Positions 18,643-27,703 of a stretch of 64,000 nucleotides of DNA are shown here, piece by piece. The stretch's first letter is position 1. The number at the start of each line of letters is the position of its first letter. Made by a program: the position numbers and the translations under genes. Under the pieces are notes generated by a model that saw nothing but the letters and a program-made list of their open reading frames with translations, was not told where the DNA came from and ran no database searches. This DNA is from Symbiodinium natans (lineage: Eukaryota; Sar; Dinophyceae; Suessiales; Symbiodiniaceae), in contig CAJNDS010002781.1 in NCBI GenBank assembly GCA_905221605.1, positions 215,001 to 279,000 of the forward strand. The letters run 5' to 3'.

Positions 18643-21568
18643 GCGCACCGTCCTCGGCGATGTATGCAAGCTGCCATCTGACGCGCACCCCGCTGGCATC
18701 GGGGAGATAGCGGTGCACGCCGACCTGCGCACGGGCAGCATCTACCTGCGTAACCCGTCCTAACCTGCACACCTTAGGGCCTCCACCTACACCCCGATAG
18801 GCAATGCGGTCGCCAAGGCGGAGGACGAAGTCCCTCCCGCGCCTGGTCAGCGTGAACTCCACTTGCTTGGCGTCGCCTTGAACCTGTTGCCCTAAGCTGG
18901 GGCGAGACGAGCCGTCCCCGCCGGTTCCATCGTCCTCAAAGACGACCGGCTCGCGGGATTCCGCGCCATCTGCATCCGCAGGAACAAGAATGCAGTCTTC
19001 CGCGTGCGCCTCCATCGGGCCGCGCCGGGCGGAAGAAGTACCCCCCGACTCCATCGACACGGGCTCCAAGGTGAGCCTGTGCCAGGGGCCGGTCAGACCC
19101 GGTTTCCAAGGCACACGCCCCGCCCCCTCTGAACGGGCCCTCGGAGCGTTCCAGACCACTCGGTCTCCTGGCTTAAGGTCCACAGTGCGCCTATGGCGAT
19201 TTGCAAGTTTCGCCCGCGCTTCTGAAGACCGCGTCCAGTGCTCTCGGACCGCAGCAGCTAGTTCCGAGAACTGCTTAAACTGGCTCCGAGCCCAATCAGA
19301 GATGGGTTCGAACTGCAAGGCGTCTCGCAGGACGTCCTTTTCAAGTGGTAGAGCGAGCGACCAGCTCCGCTCTAGGTCCCTCGGGGTATACCCGTGGGGT
19401 CCCGGAGTGTTATCTATGACGTACTCCGCCACCACGAGCCAATCCGACCAAGCTTCGGAAAGGGAGGCGCCGACTTGCCTGACGACCGCCCCCAGCACCT
19501 TTTGAACTTCTTGGTGGACTCGCTCGTTTGCGCCCAACTCACAAGGCCTCAAGGGCGCGCTGAACCGCCACTCGGTCCCAAGCATAGCGCTGAGTTCTGC
19601 CATGAGCGCATTCTTGAACTCTGGCCCTCTATCCGACCTGATGAGGCTCGGGATCGTCCTGCTGCGAAGCACACAGCGCACGAACGCCCTCCTGACTTCA
19701 GCATGAGTCAGAGACCTCATCGGCTCGAGGAGGACAGCATGACTGAGGCAATCGAAGTACGTAAGCGAGTACCTATGCCCCTCCCTGTCCTCTCGGTTCG
19801 GACCTTCACAGTCCACGCTGACTTCCTGCCAGCATGTCTCGGCGCCACATTTGACCGCACGAGCTTCAACCTTCGTCGGTCGAGAGCGGCCTTTAATGCA
19901 AGCGAGACATTTGGCGACCCAGGTCCGCACATCTTTCTCTAAGTCGGGCCACCAGACTGCCCTCTCTAGCAGCTTGACGGTAACCTCAGCAGACCTATGG
20001 GCCCCAAGGACTCCACAGTGGACTGAATTGTAGCAAGCGCGGCGCCAGGTCACCCCATTCGCGCCCGCAGCCCCGTTGGGAACCACTGGGACAACGACGG
20101 TTTGACCCGTCCTGAGGGTCACCTCGCGCTCAAGCAACCCGTCTCCGGATACCTCCATTGGCGGCTCTGGCTTGCCCGCCAATGAGGGATCGCGCCGCTG
20201 ACCCTCGTACCACGCCGTACGAAGGGATCCCGTGACTCGGAACTCCGAAATGTTCGCCGCGTCCCTTGCCTCGACCGCAAGCTGCTCACGACGATTTTCG
20301 TCCTCCTCCGCGATCAGGCTCAAAGACGGAACACCGCCCTTAAACTCGACCTTGACCTTGGTTGAGGAATGGTCCCAAATGCACAGGATGGGGCTATGGC
20401 TAACGAGCTCTAGAACCACTGCAGGGCCCTTGTGCTCTTCACCCATAAACGCCAAAACTCTACCCTTCAGCTTGCACTCATTGGCATTCTTCCCGCGACT
20501 GATAGCGCCCGCGGTCCAATGCCCTTCTACGCCCTCGTTGGACGAAGAGAATTGAGCAAGGACCCTTGACGCCTGCAGGGTAGACCTGCGGGGATCCGAA
20601 GCTGCTTCTCCGGTTGCCCGCCAGCCAATGACCTGAGTAACCCTACCCACAAGGGCTATCAGCTTGCCGAAGGAGGGGTCTAAGGCAACCTCTTTACCAT
20701 TAGACCTCCAGAGCACTTCACACTGCTCATTCACGACATGTCTGTGGCCGTGCCAGTTCACCACTGACGACCAATGCACGACGATGTCGCCCTGAACCAC
20801 ATTCAGGGGCGAGCAGTTGTGCCCCGCCACCACAGCACCATCTTCTCTAACCACCCATGTGGTCCAGTAAGGCTTCACATCGCCCCACTTGGAAAGATCC
20901 TTGTGCTGGGAGCCGAGGCTGAGCTTCATGGAATGGCTCTTCTTCCATATCTTCCCACTCAGCATGCCATATGCAGTGGGAACTGGAGCATCTTTGGGCG
21001 TAGTCCTAAACCCTACCGCCCATTGCTGGATGGTTGAGGACCTAACCCTAACCAAACCTCCTGTCCTATCCAAAGTTGCAAGGACGGAGTTGACCTCTAG
21101 GCCCACCTCATGGGCCTCAAGGTCGCCCTCAAGCGGAGGTTCGGGCTCCTCCCGCTCGGCTATCTCTACCGAGATATCGACTGCCTCTTTCTCGATGCAG
21201 GCGGGGCAGCGAGAAAACAGGTAGGTCCGCTTGCCGCAGATGCACAGACCCTCATGGTCCCAGAGGGGTCGTGACGGTTCGTCCAGCATCCCTCTAATGC
21301 TGGCATCATCAATGGAACGAACCGCGTCCAGCCTCAAGGACCGCAGAACCTCCGCCCCCAATGCCTGCTTCCCTACGATCCCAAAACCTCGCAGGGGAGG
21401 CTCCGAAAATCCTTCTTGAGTTCCGGACAAGCCTCGGCCACTTCCAAGTGGCCTTGCTGCGTGCGCCAAAGGCGTGGCCGCACCGCCCAGATAGCCTTGA
21501 TGCCTGCCCAAGCCTCTCCTACAGCCCTGGCTTCCTTGCGCTGCAGGTTCCTTGCTTGGAGCGTGAGC
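18643..21568 (-). CDS. integrase ORF of the LTR element, interrupted at its 3' end
   Basis: The N-terminal quarter has a Cys pair motif (CICGK...CPAC). The integrase core follows: an HHCC zinc site (HCGVLGAH near 20018-20000; CLAC near 19908), then SVDCEGP (first Asp, near 19813), IRSDRGPEF (second Asp, near 19633) and GANERVHQ (Glu, near 19525). The last two are 35 residues apart, the standard D,D(35)E spacing. A basic C-terminal domain follows (LKPGDRVVWNAP). The frame has no ATG near its beginning. It is open only from 21568, about 55 bases after the gag stop, so a plain gag-pol frameshift in an overlap is not possible. The nested element ends the original frame at 18643. Integrase upstream of RT is unusual for a gypsy-like element. 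Confidence 0.85.
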
Positions 21569-21623
21569 TCAACAACCAAAGGCCACCTAAGGACGGCTGT
21601 GACAAGCCCGCCTTGCCCTAGTC

Positions 21624-24600
21624 CTACGAGGAACTGCGGACGAAACCCCGAAGCTTCCCTAAGAACCTTGGCACACGAGTAAGCAAGTCGACCCTGATCC
21701 CAAACGAGAACCCAAACAAGATTGACTTATCTAGGAAACCCTCTAAGGAAACGAGGTGGTCGAGGAGGTGCGGGCACGCCTTAGGGTGCCGGGCGCGCAT
21801 ATCTGCCGCGAGCTGCTCATAATAATAGTCCGTTGGAGGCTCCTCGATCATCTTATCGATGTCCCAGCTCTCCACGATATGATAGCTCGGGCAGCGCGCC
21901 GTGTCGACCGCGTCTGCTGGGCGCACAGCATCACTTGCGCCTCTTTCAGCCGTGGCCGATCCCTCACGCCAGCCAGCCCAGCGTGGCCCTTTGCGCGTCC
22001 TAAAGACCGCGAGGCGTTCGGTGACGGGAACCTCATCGCTGCACGCAACGCTTTCCGCCACACGCAAATCCCTCGTGTCCCAAAGACGCCACGCCTCACC
22101 TGCGCGCTGAAGCAAGCACGTTTCGTAAGGCGCCTTCTCGACCGCCACGGTCCCAAGGTCCTTCTGCGCAGGGCGCCTACCCCGCACAGACGCGTAACCA
22201 CCTGGCGCCTCCCACCAGCTGTCGACGCTTGGAAGGTGGTCCAAGCAAGTAAGCACTCCAGGCTCCTCAACAGGGCGCCCAACCGGGCCGCTCCCGCCCC
22301 ACACCGAAGCGAGAACAGTCACCGCTGCAAGGACCGATAGCACACCGATCCTGGCGCCGGTATGCAGCCGCCCAAAGGACCGCGCACACGAGGAACAACC
22401 TTGGAAGCTTCTTGCCGCGGCCCTGGACGCGGACCCGCAAGCAAAGCACGGGTCATGGTCAACCGAAGCAACGGCGACCCCACAATCCGCACATGCCTGC
22501 GGAGACGGCTCTGACTCGAACACCGTCTCAATCGCGCCACAACCACAAGCCGCAGTGCTGACGAGGCCGGAACCCACTTCCGCAACAACCTCGCCTGGCT
22601 GGAGAGAGTGATCACACTCTTGGGCTGCAAGCAAAACAAACCCTTTACCCTCTCCTGTGGGCCAGAGACCTGGCACAGCCTCAACCCCACACTCAACCGG
22701 AAGCACAACCTCGGACAGGGATCCGTCTGCGGAGACTCCTGACTCCCGCACGACTGGCACCAGCACCCCATCACCTGGCGAGAGCTCGAGCGGCTTTTCC
22801 CCGTCATAGCGGAGAAGCTCACGACTTCCGCCCCCAGGCTCGATGCATGACGCGTCGTCCAGGCTTGACAACCGCGCTTCAAAGGCATAGGCCCTGTCCT
22901 TCCGAGTCCTACTGTGATCCTCACATCTGGGCATCCTGATTCCCAGCGTGTCGAGGACATGAAAGTCGGGACCCGGCCTGAATCCCAAGCCCATCCTTCC
23001 GGCGCAGTCCAGCGCTCTGCCGCCAAGGATAAGTCCGTGCCAATCGGACGTGCCTCTGGCTGCGATTTTACACCGCACAAAAATCTCGGTGTTGGGGCGA
23101 CAATCGTCCGCCGTCTTGCCTTCCAGCAGCGTGACGCGCAAGACTGCTGCCCCTTTCAAAGGAACTGGGGCCCCCGATGCGATTCCATGCACATATTCGG
23201 GGTGGACCCACTTCTCAAGTCTCACGACCGGAAAGCCAGGATCCTCAGTGCCGATCCCAAGCTCTGCAGCCCGGTTCATCATGCCTACCACGAGTTCCTC
23301 AGTCACGTGGTTTGCGCCGGCGCAACCGTCAAGCATGCACTCGACTTTGCGGTCGAGGACCTGGACCACCGTTCTGTACTGGTAGCCTCCTGGCTCGTTG
23401 TCCGCCAGGTTCCACCAGTCCTTCGGTAGATCGTCCAAGGTGGCGAACTTGTCCCGCCCGCCCTTGCTTAACGGAAGCGCGTGCTGCTGCACCGCGGCGT
23501 GTCCTGCGGCTCCTAGGACGCCTGCCTGGACGCCTGAGCTGCCTATCTGGACACTGAACGCGGCGAAGGGGTTAGACATGGAAGCACCGGAGGGCGGGGC
23601 CCAGTTGGCAGGCAAGGCCGGCGTCCCTCCTGAGGTCGTCAGGTTGTGGACCATGTCGCAGCTGGCTCCTTTCTTGCACGACCCATTCTTGGAGAAAAAG
23701 GGGCAAACAGTGCCTGGTGGCTTTGCCGCGCCTTTGGCCGCAGCCTTAGGCTTTGCGTTGGCTTTTGCTTTGCCACCTCCCTTCCCTTTGCCTTTACCTT
23801 TCGCAGTGGCAAAGGTTTGGTCACCCTTCTTGGCCGCGAGAGCTTTTCTGCGAAGCTCCTTGTCGTGGCTGTACGGGCAGGCATCCCCTTTCGGGCAATT
23901 CCCATGATCGCGAAAGTGGAAGCAGATCTTCTTGTCCGCTCCTTTGCCAGCTCCCTTCGACGTAGCAGCATACGTCTGGTCCGCGCCAGCTTTGGCCGCG
24001 GCAGCTGCTCCTTTCGCAGCAGCCTTCGCAGCGGCCTTGAGACTCTTAATCTCCTTCTGAGCCTCAGCCAGCGCGACCGCCGGGTCCGCGCTCTGCGAAC
24101 CGGTGGCCGTGTACACAGAGTGGGAAACAGCCCTGTGCGCTGCTTCTCTCTGCTCGTACTCCAGAACGACTTTGTGGCTCTCCTCCCAAGTCTGCGGTCC
24201 TCGCAACCCGCCATCCTTGGGGTCGCCAGGCCACAACCTTTTGTCGTTCCGGATCTCCTTTTGGAGATAAGGGGGCATCTTGCGGAGGTATGAGAGATAC
24301 AACTCTCGAGGGGTCTTCCCGAGACCTACTGCCTCAAGGTCCGCGATCGAGGCCTCAAACAAAGGCTCGAATTGGTGGCCTGTGAGCTTACCCTTAGCGA
24401 GAGAGGCGTGCTCACCATCCACGCGGACTTCTCTTTCCTCCCGCGATTCCCCGAACATCAAGTGTTTGTTCTTGATGCGGTCATACACCGCCTGTGGATC
24501 TGAGAGAACCTCTCCCGATTTCCACGCTGCGCGGTACGCGTTCGTGTACGTCTTCATGCGCGAGCCGCGGCAGCGCCCGCGTAGCGCTAACAGCTTTTCG

Positions 24601-25895
24601 CGCGCACTCATACCGCGACAGTTGTTGGCCAGCGCGCAGACGTCCTCGAACTCCTCGTAGAACAGGACAACGTCTCGCGCGTCCGACTTGTCGTCGGTCA
24701 GCGTCGGCCACGTGAGGTCAGTTTTGACCGTAGTTATGGAGCTTTGCCCGCCCCTCTGCGCTAACGCTTCTTTCAGCGCCTCAGTTTGGGCGGCGAGTGC
24801 GGCGGCGAGATCGCCCGGGTGTTGGGACCCGGTCTGCGAACCTCCGCCGTCTGAACCTCGCTTCAGGGCTTCTATCTCCATCTCTAGCGCAGCAAGCTTC
24901 GCGCGCAAAGGGGAATCGCCGTCCGTCGCGCCCAGGACACGGGCCGCGGAAGGACCACCTGCAACCTCAGCAGTGTGCAAACCTCCACGGTCCAATCCTA
25001 CCCCCAACCCACTTGCAGTCGCAGGCTGTGGGAGCCCTGGGGAACGCGGCCCCACGGCTTCAACTGGCACATCGGACGGGGAGCTCCAAACCTTCTCTTG
25101 GCTCGAGCTTTCTTTTCCCCCTAACGCGAGGATAAGCTCCCCGATGCATTGGATTTCGCGCTGAATCTCCTCTGCGTCTTCGGGGTCCTCGCCACCGCGC
25201 AAAGCCGCGACCGAGAACCTGGTCCGCAGCCGACGGACCATCTTCGTAGGATGCCAGTCCCCGCCTATCTTGGAGAACTCATCCGCAAGGAGGGTGGCTT
25301 TGGTGCTTAAGGCGTCAAGGTCACGGGAGCTCACCGTGACTCCATGCGCTTTCAGCGCGAGGACAATCCGCGAAACGCGCGTCAAGTAGTCCGCGACCGG
25401 TTCTTGGTCTGGACGGAAAATCGCGCGCAGCTCCGCCTGCAAGCCCTCTGCGGTGCCTGGCACTGAACCTGCTGTCGACGGCGGACCGGACGGTCCCGCC
25501 GGGCGGGACCCTGGTGCCGTAGCAGGGACATAGGCAGCACCGGTAGGGACCATGGCCAGCTCCCTAGCCGCGGCGCTGACGTCCACCCGCGGCGGACTGT
25601 CGCCTCCAGCGCCCGAGGCCTCAGGGACTAGCTCGGAGTCCTCTTCTTCTTCCTCTTCATCCTCGTCCTCCTCTTCGGCGTCATGGAGGAACTTCATGAC
25701 TTTCCGCCAGAGAGCCGCCTCTTGCTCTGGCGTAGTGCTGACCCCATCCCGCTTGGACAATGGACGGCTGCCAGTCTCCCTACGCCACTTAAGCCAAGCG
25801 ACGTAGCTCATCCGCTCGGGATAGGGAACGTCTCCACCCTCGATAGCTTCGAGGAGGGTGACGCCCTCAGCCTGACCTGCAACCTCTGCGGACAT
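21624..25895 (-). CDS. gag and aspartic protease ORF of the LTR element
   Basis: 1423 codons from an ATG at 25895. Acidic Ser/Glu tracts come first, then a helical capsid-like region (ARDVVLFYEEFEDVCALANN, LYLSYLRKMPPYLQKEI). Two CCCH zinc fingers (Cx8Cx5Cx3H; CFHFRDHGNC near 23930 and CPFFSKNGSC near 23708) replace the usual CCHC knuckle. A retropepsin-like segment has CMLDGCAGANHV (active-site loop, near 23340) and GLILGGRALD (second motif, near 23030). The C-terminal third holds four or more CxxC pairs and one hydrophobic helix (IGVLSVLAAVTVLASVW, near 22320). The active-site loop reads DGC where DTG or DSG is usual, so protease activity is uncertain. It is the first ORF after the 5' LTR. 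Confidence 0.82.
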   Translation of the reverse strand: MSAEVAGQAEGVTLLEAIEGGDVPYPERMSYVAWLKWRRETGSRPLSKRDGVSTTPEQEAALWRKVMKFLHDAEEEDEDEEEEEEDSELVPEASGAGGDSPPRVDVSAAARELAMVPTGAAYVPATAPGSRPAGPSGPPSTAGSVPGTAEGLQAELRAIFRPDQEPVADYLTRVSRIVLALKAHGVTVSSRDLDALSTKATLLADEFSKIGGDWHPTKMVRRLRTRFSVAALRGGEDPEDAEEIQREIQCIGELILALGGKESSSQEKVWSSPSDVPVEAVGPRSPGLPQPATASGLGVGLDRGGLHTAEVAGGPSAARVLGATDGDSPLRAKLAALEMEIEALKRGSDGGGSQTGSQHPGDLAAALAAQTEALKEALAQRGGQSSITTVKTDLTWPTLTDDKSDARDVVLFYEEFEDVCALANNCRGMSAREKLLALRGRCRGSRMKTYTNAYRAAWKSGEVLSDPQAVYDRIKNKHLMFGESREEREVRVDGEHASLAKGKLTGHQFEPLFEASIADLEAVGLGKTPRELYLSYLRKMPPYLQKEIRNDKRLWPGDPKDGGLRGPQTWEESHKVVLEYEQREAAHRAVSHSVYTATGSQSADPAVALAEAQKEIKSLKAAAKAAAKGAAAAAKAGADQTYAATSKGAGKGADKKICFHFRDHGNCPKGDACPYSHDKELRRKALAAKKGDQTFATAKGKGKGKGGGKAKANAKPKAAAKGAAKPPGTVCPFFSKNGSCKKGASCDMVHNLTTSGGTPALPANWAPPSGASMSNPFAAFSVQIGSSGVQAGVLGAAGHAAVQQHALPLSKGGRDKFATLDDLPKDWWNLADNEPGGYQYRTVVQVLDRKVECMLDGCAGANHVTEELVVGMMNRAAELGIGTEDPGFPVVRLEKWVHPEYVHGIASGAPVPLKGAAVLRVTLLEGKTADDCRPNTEIFVRCKIAARGTSDWHGLILGGRALDCAGRMGLGFRPGPDFHVLDTLGIRMPRCEDHSRTRKDRAYAFEARLSSLDDASCIEPGGGSRELLRYDGEKPLELSPGDGVLVPVVRESGVSADGSLSEVVLPVECGVEAVPGLWPTGEGKGFVLLAAQECDHSLQPGEVVAEVGSGLVSTAACGCGAIETVFESEPSPQACADCGVAVASVDHDPCFACGSASRAAARSFQGCSSCARSFGRLHTGARIGVLSVLAAVTVLASVWGGSGPVGRPVEEPGVLTCLDHLPSVDSWWEAPGGYASVRGRRPAQKDLGTVAVEKAPYETCLLQRAGEAWRLWDTRDLRVAESVACSDEVPVTERLAVFRTRKGPRWAGWREGSATAERGASDAVRPADAVDTARCPSYHIVESWDIDKMIEEPPTDYYYEQLAADMRARHPKACPHLLDHLVSLEGFLDKSILFGFSFGIRVDLLTRVPRFLGKLRGFVRSSS

Positions 25896-25916
25896 TGCCG
25901 CAACACAAGGCGAAAA

Positions 25917-25993
25917 GCCGCGCCTTGGTAAGCAGGCCGCAGGCGTGGCACGCGAAGCGCCGCGCCTTGGTTAACAGGCCGCAAGCGTGGCAC
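25917..25993. repeat. 42-bp-period direct repeat in the 5' leader
   Basis: Two copies of GCCGCGCCTTGGTxAxCAGG followed by CCGCxxGCGTGGCAC, at 25917-25951 and 25959-25993, just upstream of the gag ATG on the sense strand. Confidence 0.75.
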
Positions 25994-26079
25994 ACAGTCC
26001 ACGCGTCCAGGTCACGGACCGCGACAGACAAGCAAAGCAATGCTTGCCCACTCGGGCCGTAGGCACAAGAGCTGTACGT

Positions 26080-26097
26080 TTCCCAGAACAGCCCCCA
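26080..26097 (-). other. candidate tRNA primer-binding site
   Basis: Two bases inside the 5' LTR the sense strand reads TGGGGGCTGTTCTGGG. A tRNA 3' end must finish in CCA, whose complement begins TGG, so this fits position and sequence. The tRNA is not identified. Confidence 0.5.
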
Positions 26098-26099
26098 AT

Positions 26100-26396
26100 T
26101 GTGAAGTCGACCAGCACTGGACTTGCACTAAGCCAATGCAATCACAGCCCAGTCACGCTGTTTTACGACTTCGTGAGTCCAAGCACTTGTGCAGCTACGC
26201 CTGAGTGCGTCCGGTCGGACCGCACAGCAACCTAGGAGCTACTGTACGACTCTACCGTGCTCAAAGGCACAAGCTCGGTACTTGAGCCAAAATATTGGCA
26301 TTGATACGAATTGCAAATCTACACATGCAAAGGAAAACTACAGTACTGGTTCTGGCAGCTCTGCACATGGAACGTGCGTGCTTAGACCTGCTCACA
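26100..26396 (-). repeat. 5' LTR (right copy)
   Basis: 297 bp, same ends as the left LTR, one visible mismatch. It is the upstream LTR for the minus-strand ORFs. Confidence 0.95.
26281..26293 (-). promoter_or_regulatory. spliced-leader-like 13-mer inside the 5' LTR
   Basis: Same ATTTTGGCTCAAG on the sense strand as in the left LTR, at the same offset. In this LTR it would lie upstream of gag, where a trans-spliced leader would be found on a mature transcript. Confidence 0.6.
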
Positions 26397-26400
26397 ATAT
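26397..26400. other. target-site duplication (right)
   Basis: ATAT after the right LTR, matching 5543-5546. Confidence 0.6.
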
Positions 26401-26473
26401 GCCCTAGGCCCTAGACCCTACAAGCTGTTGTGTTCTTACTGTTTTCGGTTTAGGGGCAGTTGGGTGAGTGTTC

Positions 26474-26656
26474 TCACAGCCCCGGAGCACTCCTCAACCC
26501 GATTGTAGGAATCCTTGGAGACTTTGGGAATGTTTTCGGTCTCGTATAATGGGCAAATGGTTGTGCGGGCGAGCTGCCCTCAAAGTAAAAAACATGAAGC
26601 TCTTGTCCCAATTTCAGTGCTTGCTCCACGTTTCTCTTCCACCTCGGTTGGAACAA
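26474..26656 (-). CDS. terminal exon of the Cys-rich host gene
   Basis: The minus frame gives RWKRNVEQALKLGQELHVFYFEG, clearly related to RWMANIEEAVKLRQKLHVFYLEG encoded near 28610-28540. It therefore looks like the last exon of the third domain copy, separated from the exon at 27704-28408 by an intron holding the large inverted repeat. It ends at a stop at 26474. Its 5' splice boundary is not resolved. Confidence 0.45.
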   Translation of the reverse strand: MFQPRWKRNVEQALKLGQELHVFYFEGSSPAQPFAHYTRPKTFPKSPRIPTIGLRSAPGL

Positions 26657-26806
26657 TTCGCATGTTTAATGCATGCTGAACTTTTTGCTTAGCAGTCATA
26701 CACCCCTGATTCGCAATATCGAAGTGCAAGTATACGAGGTAACTCTCACCCTCAGCTTGTCAAGGAGCAGCTAAAGAAACCCAGAATTCTTTATTTTGCA
26801 TCCAGG

Positions 26807-27640
26807 CCTCTGATCCGCTAGCCTGGCAAGGTGAGAAACAATGTCAACTGTGAGGACCATGTGAAACTCGTCAATGAGCAGATGATGCTCAGGCCAAGCA
26901 TCTTGGTCCAACTCATGACTGTCACAAAAAGTGCAGGCCAAAACCACGCAACCTCAGCTACGAAATTGATGGCTTGTGTCTCTGCTGACGTTCTCGTCTT
27001 CGCTCCTCCTTCCAAGCCATCCTGGTCATGCGATGTTGGTCCCCTAGGTCTTGCAGGGTCAAGTAGGGTGGAACGGACGCTCATTGTGCCCAGTTTGGCT
27101 ATGACTGTCCACTATCTGTCCTTAGCTTCGCGCCAGCATTCTCCGAAGCCAAGGCGGCGGACAGGGAAATACGAATTTCTTATGGTGTACTTCAGCAGTC
27201 ATGTGGAGAAGAGCCTGGCTCAGAAGCCCTGCCGTGAGTACCATAAGAAATTCGTATTTATGGTACTTCACGGCAGGGCTTCTGAGCCAGGCTCTTCTCC
27301 ACGTGACTGCTGAAGTACACCATAAGAAATTCGTATTTCCCTGTCCGCCGCCTTGGCTGGGCACAATGAGCGTCCGTTTCCACCCTACTTGACCTTGCAA
27401 GACCTAGGGGGCCAACATCGCATGAGGATGGCTTGGAAGGAGGAGCGAAGACGAGAACGTCAGCAGAGACACAAGCCATCAATTTCGTAGCTGAGGTTGC
27501 GTGGTTTTGGCCTGCACTTTTTGTGACAGTCATGAGTTGGACCAAGATGCTTGGCCTGAGCATCATCTGCTCATTGACGAGTTCCACATGGTCCTCACAG
27601 TTGACATTGTTTCTCACCTTGCAGGCTAGCGGATCAGAGG
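26807..27640. repeat. 834-bp near-perfect inverted repeat
   Basis: CCTCTGATCCGCTAGCCTG at 26807 is mirrored by CAGGCTAGCGGATCAGAGG ending 27640, and the arms (about 400 bp each) stay complementary to a centre near 27245. The left arm holds about 54 bp (near 27095-27148) that the right arm lacks. Mirrored open frames with the same peptide on both strands follow from the symmetry. It lies between two exons of one host gene, so probably in an intron. Confidence 0.9.
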
Positions 27641-27703
27641 AACTAGCCCCAAAACCTCCCCAGCCAACCCAAAATATTGTCAGCGGTTAGGCAAGCGCTG
27701 CTG

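Larger units (their letters stand above)
5547..26396 (-). mobile_element. 20.85 kb LTR retrotransposon carrying cargo ORFs
   Basis: Two 297-bp direct repeats (5547-5843, 26100-26396), each with TG...CA ends, bound a 20.3 kb interior. Only one difference between them is visible (G at about 5598, A at about 26151), so insertion was recent. All element ORFs lie on the minus strand: gag and protease (25895-21624), integrase (21511-18643), reverse transcriptase (13710 to about 11880), then Tpt1-like, C2H2, RanBP2/SWIM and PLD-like ORFs down to 6536. A second retroelement (13859-18642) splits the pol region. Without it the element is about 16.1 kb. The reverse transcriptase resembles Ty3/gypsy, but the integrase lies upstream of it, as in Ty1/copia. 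No RNase H was found in the outer element. The interior is more GC-rich than the flanks. Confidence 0.92.

Noticed and set aside
21568-21626. Programmed gag-pol frameshift in an overlap
   Set aside because: The integrase frame has a stop at 21569-21571 and does not overlap the gag frame, which ends at 21624.
26831-27617. Two similar ORFs on opposite strands as a duplicated gene
   Set aside because: They arise because the region is one inverted repeat; no domain supports a protein.
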